From NCBI RefSeq assembly GCF_000317835.1, contig NC_019793.1:2505001-2569000 (forward strand): a stretch of DNA of 64,000 bases. The letters run 5' to 3'. Positions 59,857-64,000 of this stretch are shown piece after piece. The notes below the pieces were generated by a model. That model did no database searches. It was not told the DNA's origin and saw nothing but the letters and a program-made list of their open reading frames with translations. The first letter of the stretch is position 1, and every line of letters begins with the position of its first letter. Source of the stretch: Deinococcus peraridilitoris DSM 19664 (GTDB taxonomy: Bacteria; Deinococcota; Deinococci; Deinococcales; Deinococcaceae). Made by a program: the position numbers and the translations under genes.

Positions 59857-60834
59857 ATGCGCGTCGGCATCGTAGGCGCGGGCGCCATGGGTCAGGTGCA
59901 CCTGCGCAGCTGGTCTGCGCAGGGTGCTCAGGTCTGCCTGCACGACCGGAACCTGGAACGCGCCCGGGAAATCGCCGCACCTTACGGGGGCGCCGTCCAC
60001 GCGACGCTGGAGGGTCTGCTGGGTGACGCGGACGTGGTGGATGTGTGCCTGCCGACCTTTCTGCACCGCCAGCTGGTCGAGCAGGCCGCCCGGGCAGGCT
60101 GCCACGTCGTGTGCGAGAAACCTCTGGCGCTCAGCGTCGAGGATGGCGAGGCGATGGTGAAGGCCTGCGAAGACGCCGGGGTGCGCCTGTTCGTCGCGAT
60201 GGTCGTGCGCTTCTTTCCGCAGTACCGACAAGCCTGGCAGACGGTGCAGCGAGGTGAGCTGGGCCCCCTCAACGTGGTGCGGCTCAGGCGGGTGTCTTAT
60301 CCCCCGCACGGTGGCGCGTCATGGTACGCCGACGAGGCGCGCTCGGGCGGAATGCTGCTCGACCTGATGCTGCACGACATCGACTACGCCCTGTGGCTGG
60401 CCGGAGACGCGCAGCGCGTGTATGCGCGTCTCAACCAGACCGGAGCACGCCAGTACGCGCAGGTGGTCCTGACGCACGCCACGGGTGCGGCCAGCCTGAT
60501 CGAAGGCGGCTGGGCTTACCCTGACGGGCTGTTTCGTACGGCGCTGGACATCTCCGGCGAACACGGCCTGATCGAATGGAGCTCGGACGCGCCGGCGCCG
60601 GTACGCCGGTATCAGGCGGCCCGCGGGCGCGCCGTGAGCGACGTGGCCCTGCCCGATCACGCGCCCGGGCAGGATCCGTACACCACGCAACTTCAGCACT
60701 TCAAAACGGCGCTGGAACACGGATTGCCCTTTGATGTCACTCCGCAGGAAGTGCTCCGTTCGCTGCGGGCCGCGCTGGCGGCCCGGGAGTCAAGCCGGAC
60801 GGGGCGGGCCGTCAGCCTGGGGGACAGCGCATGA
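59857..60834 (+). CDS. Gfo/Idh/MocA-family dehydrogenase 1
   Basis: A 325-residue NAD(P)-dependent oxidoreductase. The N-terminal Rossmann motif is VGIVGAGAMGQVHLRSW; the catalytic-loop signature is VVCEKPLALSVEDG with the conserved Lys; a His pair in LDLMLHDIDYALWL belongs to the substrate site. These enzymes oxidise or reduce sugars and inositols. It begins seven bases after the second permease and overlaps the next dehydrogenase (ATGA). Confidence 0.94.
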   Translation: MRVGIVGAGAMGQVHLRSWSAQGAQVCLHDRNLERAREIAAPYGGAVHATLEGLLGDADVVDVCLPTFLHRQLVEQAARAGCHVVCEKPLALSVEDGEAMVKACEDAGVRLFVAMVVRFFPQYRQAWQTVQRGELGPLNVVRLRRVSYPPHGGASWYADEARSGGMLLDLMLHDIDYALWLAGDAQRVYARLNQTGARQYAQVVLTHATGAASLIEGGWAYPDGLFRTALDISGEHGLIEWSSDAPAPVRRYQAARGRAVSDVALPDHAPGQDPYTTQLQHFKTALEHGLPFDVTPQEVLRSLRAALAARESSRTGRAVSLGDSA

Positions 60835-61850
60835 GAATCGGTTTTCTGGGGTTCAGCCATGTTCACGCCGAGGGGTACCTGGCGCTGCTGCGCGCGATGC
60901 CGGGCGTAGAGGTCGTGGGTTTCAGCGAGGACGGGCCGCAGGCCAGGGATGACGAAACGCGCACCGGCCTGAAGCATTACCCCAGCGCCCACGTCCTGCT
61001 GGGCGAAGGCCTGAACGGCGCCATCGTCTGCTCGGAAACCTCGCTGCACCGCGTGCTGGTCGAGCAGGCGGCTGCGGCGGGCACGCCGGTGCTGTGCGAA
61101 AAGCCGATTGCCACCACCCTCGAGGACGCCCTGGCGATGAAACGCGCCTGCGACTCCCGGGGGGTGCTGTTCATGACCGCCTTTCCGATGCGCTTCGATT
61201 CGGCCAGCCTGGAACTGCGGCACGCCGTTCAGTCCGGGGAACTGGGCGAGATTCTGGGCGTGAATGGGGTCAACCACAGCGAGAACCCCGCCGCTCACCG
61301 CGCCTGGTTCGCCGATCCCCTTCTTGCCGGAGGCGGGGCCGTGATGGACCACGTGGTGCATCTGGTGGATCTGCTGCGCTGGGTCCTGAAAAGCGAAGTG
61401 GTCGAGGTGTACGCGCAGGTGCAGCGTTCTCCCTCGTCGGCGGTCGATACGGCCGGGCTGCTGCTCATCACGCTGGGAAACGGCGTGCAGGCCAGCATCG
61501 ACTGCAGCTGGAGCCGCCCTGCCGATTACCCGCGCTGGGGGCATCTGAAGCTCGACATCGTGGCCGAGCATGGCTTGCTGGTGGTTGACACCTTCGCGCA
61601 ATACCTGACGGTCTATGCCTCCGGTGCGGCGCGTTCACCAGAGTGGCGCGGTTTTGGCGCCGATCCCAACGAAGCCATGCTGCATTCCTTTCTGCAGGCG
61701 CTGGAGCGTGGAGCTGAGCCGGCGGTGTCGTGGTACGACGGCTACCAGGCGTTGCGCGTCGCCCTGGCCGCTTACGAATCAAGCCAGCTAGGGCAACCGG
61801 TCCGGCTCGACTCGGCAGGCCCTGGAATTGTTGCAGGAAACTCGCGCTGA
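60831..61850 (+). CDS. Gfo/Idh/MocA-family dehydrogenase 2
   Basis: A 339-residue homologue of the preceding gene. It starts RIGFLGFSHVHAEGYLALL, where the usual Gly-rich GxGxxG is altered to GFSHVHAEG, and has PVLCEKPIATTLEDAL with the catalytic Lys and MDHVVHLVDLLRWV with the His pair. The two enzymes may act one after another on the imported sugar. The ATG overlaps the upstream stop by four bases. It ends the operon. Confidence 0.93.
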   Translation: MRIGFLGFSHVHAEGYLALLRAMPGVEVVGFSEDGPQARDDETRTGLKHYPSAHVLLGEGLNGAIVCSETSLHRVLVEQAAAAGTPVLCEKPIATTLEDALAMKRACDSRGVLFMTAFPMRFDSASLELRHAVQSGELGEILGVNGVNHSENPAAHRAWFADPLLAGGGAVMDHVVHLVDLLRWVLKSEVVEVYAQVQRSPSSAVDTAGLLLITLGNGVQASIDCSWSRPADYPRWGHLKLDIVAEHGLLVVDTFAQYLTVYASGAARSPEWRGFGADPNEAMLHSFLQALERGAEPAVSWYDGYQALRVALAAYESSQLGQPVRLDSAGPGIVAGNSR

Positions 61851-61897
61851 TATCCCGAAAGGGCCCCGCCCAACAACCCCGTGGTTCGGCGACGCGC

Positions 61898-62797
61898 TCA
61901 GCGCCGTGCTGACACGGCGATTCCCCCGACGATCAACGCGAACGCGGTGACATGGTAAAGGTGCGCTCGCTCGCCCAGCACGGCCAGGGACATCAGGGCG
62001 GCGAACAGCGGCGTGAGGTTGTTGAAGAAGGCTGCGACGTTCGGACCGACCCGCTGCACGCCGATGCCCCAGGCGCGAAAAGCCACCAGCGAGGGAAAGG
62101 TCGCGACGTACAGCAGGGCCAGGGCGAGCGGCGCGTTCCAGGTGATCTGCACGTCGCTCCATGCCCACTCGCCGGCCGCGAAGACGCCCGACCACACTAC
62201 CCCGAAGCTGACCTGGGCCAACAGAAAGGTGGCCCAGGTCGCGCGGATGGCCGCCTCGTCCTGCCCGCGCGTGAGCAGCCAGCTGTACACCGACCACGCG
62301 ACGGTCGCCAGCAGCATGAACAGGTCCCCCGGCACCAGGCGCAGCGCCAGCAGCCCTTCCCAGTCTCCACGGGAAAGCACGAACAGCACGCCCAGAATCG
62401 ACAGGACCGCGCCGATGACCTGCCTGAGCGTCACGTGCACCCCGAAGAACATCGAGCCGACTCCAAGCATCCAGACTGGCATGCTGGCGGCGACCAGTGT
62501 GACGTTGATCGGGCTGGACGTCCGCAGTGCCAGATACTGCAGCGCGTTGTACATGCCGACCCCGAGCAGGCCGAGCACCGCGTAGCGTCGCCAGTGGGTG
62601 AGCAGGCCGCTGCCCCGGCGATAGATCGACGAGGCAAAGGGCAGCAGGATGAACAGCGCAATCGTCCAGCGCAGGAAGTTGAGCGTGATCGGCGGAACCA
62701 GATCGATCACCAGCCGTCCGACAATGGCGTTGCTGGCCCATAGCAGGGGCGGCACGACAAGCAGCAGGGCAGTGGACAGGGTCAGCGGATGGCTCAT
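61898..62797 (-). CDS. EamA-family (DMT) transporter
   Basis: A 299-residue membrane protein with ten transmembrane segments in two EamA repeats: LWASNAIVGRLVIDLVPPIT opens the first, and GDLFMLLATVAWSVYSWLLT opens the second. These are usually metabolite exporters. The ATG at 62797 follows GGAAGAAAG. It is convergent with the sugar operon, so probably unrelated to it. Confidence 0.92.
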   Translation of the reverse strand: MSHPLTLSTALLLVVPPLLWASNAIVGRLVIDLVPPITLNFLRWTIALFILLPFASSIYRRGSGLLTHWRRYAVLGLLGVGMYNALQYLALRTSSPINVTLVAASMPVWMLGVGSMFFGVHVTLRQVIGAVLSILGVLFVLSRGDWEGLLALRLVPGDLFMLLATVAWSVYSWLLTRGQDEAAIRATWATFLLAQVSFGVVWSGVFAAGEWAWSDVQITWNAPLALALLYVATFPSLVAFRAWGIGVQRVGPNVAAFFNNLTPLFAALMSLAVLGERAHLYHVTAFALIVGGIAVSARR

Positions 62798-62809
62798 GGC
62801 AATAGCTTT

Positions 62810-62837
62810 CTTCCAGAGTATGCCTTCCAGAGTATGC
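62810..62837 (-). repeat. Tandem 14-bp repeat upstream of the EamA gene
   Basis: CTTCCAGAGTATGC occurs twice in a row (62810-62823 and 62824-62837). On the minus strand each copy supplies a TACTCT -10-like sequence and GGAAG, so promoter elements are duplicated. Confidence 0.7.
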
Positions 62838-63103
62838 ACCGCGCCCGCGTCAAGCTGCCCGGTAACCCGCACTCGGTCTGGTTGTGTCTCCCAGGAGCAA
62901 AAGCTCAAGCCCTGCTCAGGGTCCTGCTCACGGACGCCTGGCGCGACTGCCTTATGCTTTTTTTGCTCGAAGTGAGGCGCTCCTGGCCCTCAGCGGGCAC
63001 GAAACGATCCTTTCGGGGGAGGCGTCCACCTCGGCAACAACGGACGTGCGAGCAGGAACGAGCGTAGGCTGGTGCGACTCCAGCGACCTGCGACCAAGGT
63101 TTG

Positions 63104-63128
63104 AGCGGAGCGGTAGGCTCCGCTTTTT
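63104..63128 (+). terminator. Plus-strand intrinsic terminator without upstream gene
   Basis: AGCGGAG, a 7-base loop and CTCCGCT followed by TTTTT. No plus-strand gene ends before it; a small RNA is possible. Confidence 0.7.
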
Positions 63129-63157
63129 GATGCCCGTCTTTTTGGTGCCGTCGTTCT

Positions 63158-63820
63158 TCACGTCCGAACGGCAAGGCGTTTGGCGAGAAACTGAATCGCG
63201 ATCAAGAGCAGGGTGGACGTCACCAGCAACCCGAACGCCAGTTGTCCCGCCCGCTCGTATTCCAGGGCCTGGACGAGGTCGAACAGGTAGATGGCGGCAG
63301 TGCGGGTCTCGCCCGGAATATTGCCGCCCACCAGCAGCACCACGCCGAACTCTCCCAGGGTGTGGGCAAAGCTCATGGCCGTTCCGGTCACGACACCGGA
63401 CAGGGTAAGCGGCAAAACGACGAAGCGCAGTCGCTGCAGGGTGCCGAGCGCCAGTGCTCGAGCGGCCTCCTCGTACTTTTTGTCGAGGCCCTCGATGGCG
63501 CTGACGTACGGACCGACGGCAAAAGGCAGGCTGTACAGCAGCGACCCGATCAGCAGTCCCGGGTAGCTGAAGGCCAACTGCACGCCGGTCAGCTGGGTGA
63601 CAAAGCCCTCACGGCCCATGCTGACCAGCAGGTAATACCCCAGCACGGTCGGGGGCAGTACCAGCGGCAGATTGATGACGGCGCGCAGCAGCGTACTGAG
63701 CCAGCCCTGCGTGCGGGTCAGCCACAGTGCGAACGGGTAGCCGAGCACCAGCAGCAGGGCGCTCGTGACGACGGCCAGGTTGAGGGTCAGCAGCAGCGCT
63801 TCACGCAGTGGTGGGTCCAC
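63158..63820 (-). CDS. modB: Molybdate ABC transporter permease
   Basis: A 220-residue permease with five or six membrane segments. VLPPTVLGYYLLVSMGR and the EAA loop EEAARALALGTLQRLRFVVLP are typical of ModB. It forms the channel for molybdate. The GTG at 63820 follows directly after the stop codon of modA. No modC gene is downstream; modB ends at 63158 and the intergenic region follows. Confidence 0.93.
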   Translation of the reverse strand: MDPPLREALLLTLNLAVVTSALLLVLGYPFALWLTRTQGWLSTLLRAVINLPLVLPPTVLGYYLLVSMGREGFVTQLTGVQLAFSYPGLLIGSLLYSLPFAVGPYVSAIEGLDKKYEEAARALALGTLQRLRFVVLPLTLSGVVTGTAMSFAHTLGEFGVVLLVGGNIPGETRTAAIYLFDLVQALEYERAGQLAFGLLVTSTLLLIAIQFLAKRLAVRT

Positions 63821-64000
63821 TCACTGCTCCCGGGGAAGCACGAAGCCGTACTTCCTGAACAGCTCCCGCGCGGCCGGGCTGAGCAGAAAACCCCAGAACT
63901 GCCGGGTGTTCTGGCCATCCCGCACGATGACCATCTGCTGGCGCAGCCGCAGGTGATGCGAGAGCGGTGCCAGCCAGTAGGTGCCACCCAGCGCCTCGAA
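63821..64000 (-). CDS. modA: Molybdate-binding protein, C-terminal part (cut by window edge)
   Basis: Only the last 59 residues are in the window. They read YWLAPLSHHLRLRQQMVIVR and FWGFLLSPAARELFRKYGF, the usual C-terminal region of ModA-type binding proteins, where FLLSPAARELFRKYGF is characteristic. It captures molybdate outside the membrane and delivers it to ModB. Its stop is adjacent to the modB start. Confidence 0.85.
   Translation of the reverse strand, partial: FEALGGTYWLAPLSHHLRLRQQMVIVRDGQNTRQFWGFLLSPAARELFRKYGFVLPREQ

Larger units (their letters stand above)
62798..63157. other. Intergenic region with orphan plus-strand terminator
   Basis: 360 bases between two minus-strand genes. 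The tandem repeat and terminator listed below lie here. Frames on both strands are open but have no recognisable family; no riboswitch class was identified. Confidence 0.45.

Noticed and set aside
62884..63408. 174-codon plus-strand frame before and over modB
   Set aside because: Half is antisense to modB; terminator at 63104-63128 lies inside it.
1..64000. CRISPR arrays, tRNA or rRNA genes
   Set aside because: No regularly spaced repeats and no cloverleaf-like sequences were seen in the gaps.

Overview
The window is GC-rich bacterial DNA and almost certainly comes from a Deinococcus-type organism. Four things point there. (1) Many genes have a TANNNT -10 element only 5-7 bases before the start codon, the leaderless arrangement common in Deinococcus. 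(2) A 17-bp palindrome at 4484-4500 has the form of the Deinococcus radiation/desiccation response motif (RDRM). (3) There is a short poxvirus-type topoisomerase IB. (4) There are many copper, manganese/zinc and redox genes. The species cannot be named from sequence alone.

Layout. 1-9.3 kb: C-terminally cut membrane protein, ribosomal protein L28 (rpmB), a TPR/HD-GYP signalling protein, a divergent pair (holin-like gene with RDRM, and an S24 repressor-like gene), topoisomerase IB, ferredoxin, PAP2 phosphatase, a decayed amino-acid ABC transporter and a GNAT acetyltransferase. 9.3-12.7 kb: ankyrin protein and a Mn/Zn ABC importer operon with a Fur-like palindrome over its promoter. 12.9-19.1 kb: a radical-copper oxidase lipoprotein, then the cytochrome-oxidase copper-assembly operon PCuAC-SCO-CtaG, a DoxX-like protein and a ZIP-like transporter. 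19.1-23.6 kb: Nudix hydrolase, then a low-GC island with a small exported peptide, a thioredoxin-like protein, an IS66-family insertion with intact 8-bp target duplication and a passenger gene, and an IS4-type remnant.

23.6-36.7 kb: exported and PPOX proteins, a SorC-type regulator divergent from glpK-glpD (glycerol catabolism), a second copper-linked operon (DUF2946-like, YcnI, ferric-reductase-like, small periplasmic protein) with a convergent DUF305 gene, an FGGY kinase, an esterase and an exported C39-like peptidase. 36.7-43 kb: TM2 protein, a duplicated-domain exported protein, a lipoprotein sugar dehydrogenase with cytochrome c, and the two-enzyme NAD salvage operon nadV/nadM-nudix.

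43.3-47.2 kb is the most interesting locus: a 1139-residue polymorphic toxin with a DUF4157 metalloprotease-like domain and a putative C-terminal nuclease, whose stop codon overlaps the start of an NTF2-like presumed immunity gene. 47.4-64 kb: a membrane protein, a catalytically dead-looking ClpP homologue, an amidohydrolase, an M14 carboxypeptidase, a peptide-binding protein with acetamidase and RpiR regulator, a divergent sugar ABC transporter operon with two Gfo/Idh/MocA dehydrogenases, an EamA exporter, and modB/modA (cut at the right edge).

No tRNA, rRNA or CRISPR array was seen. Functional calls rest on motif recognition by eye; no database search was run.
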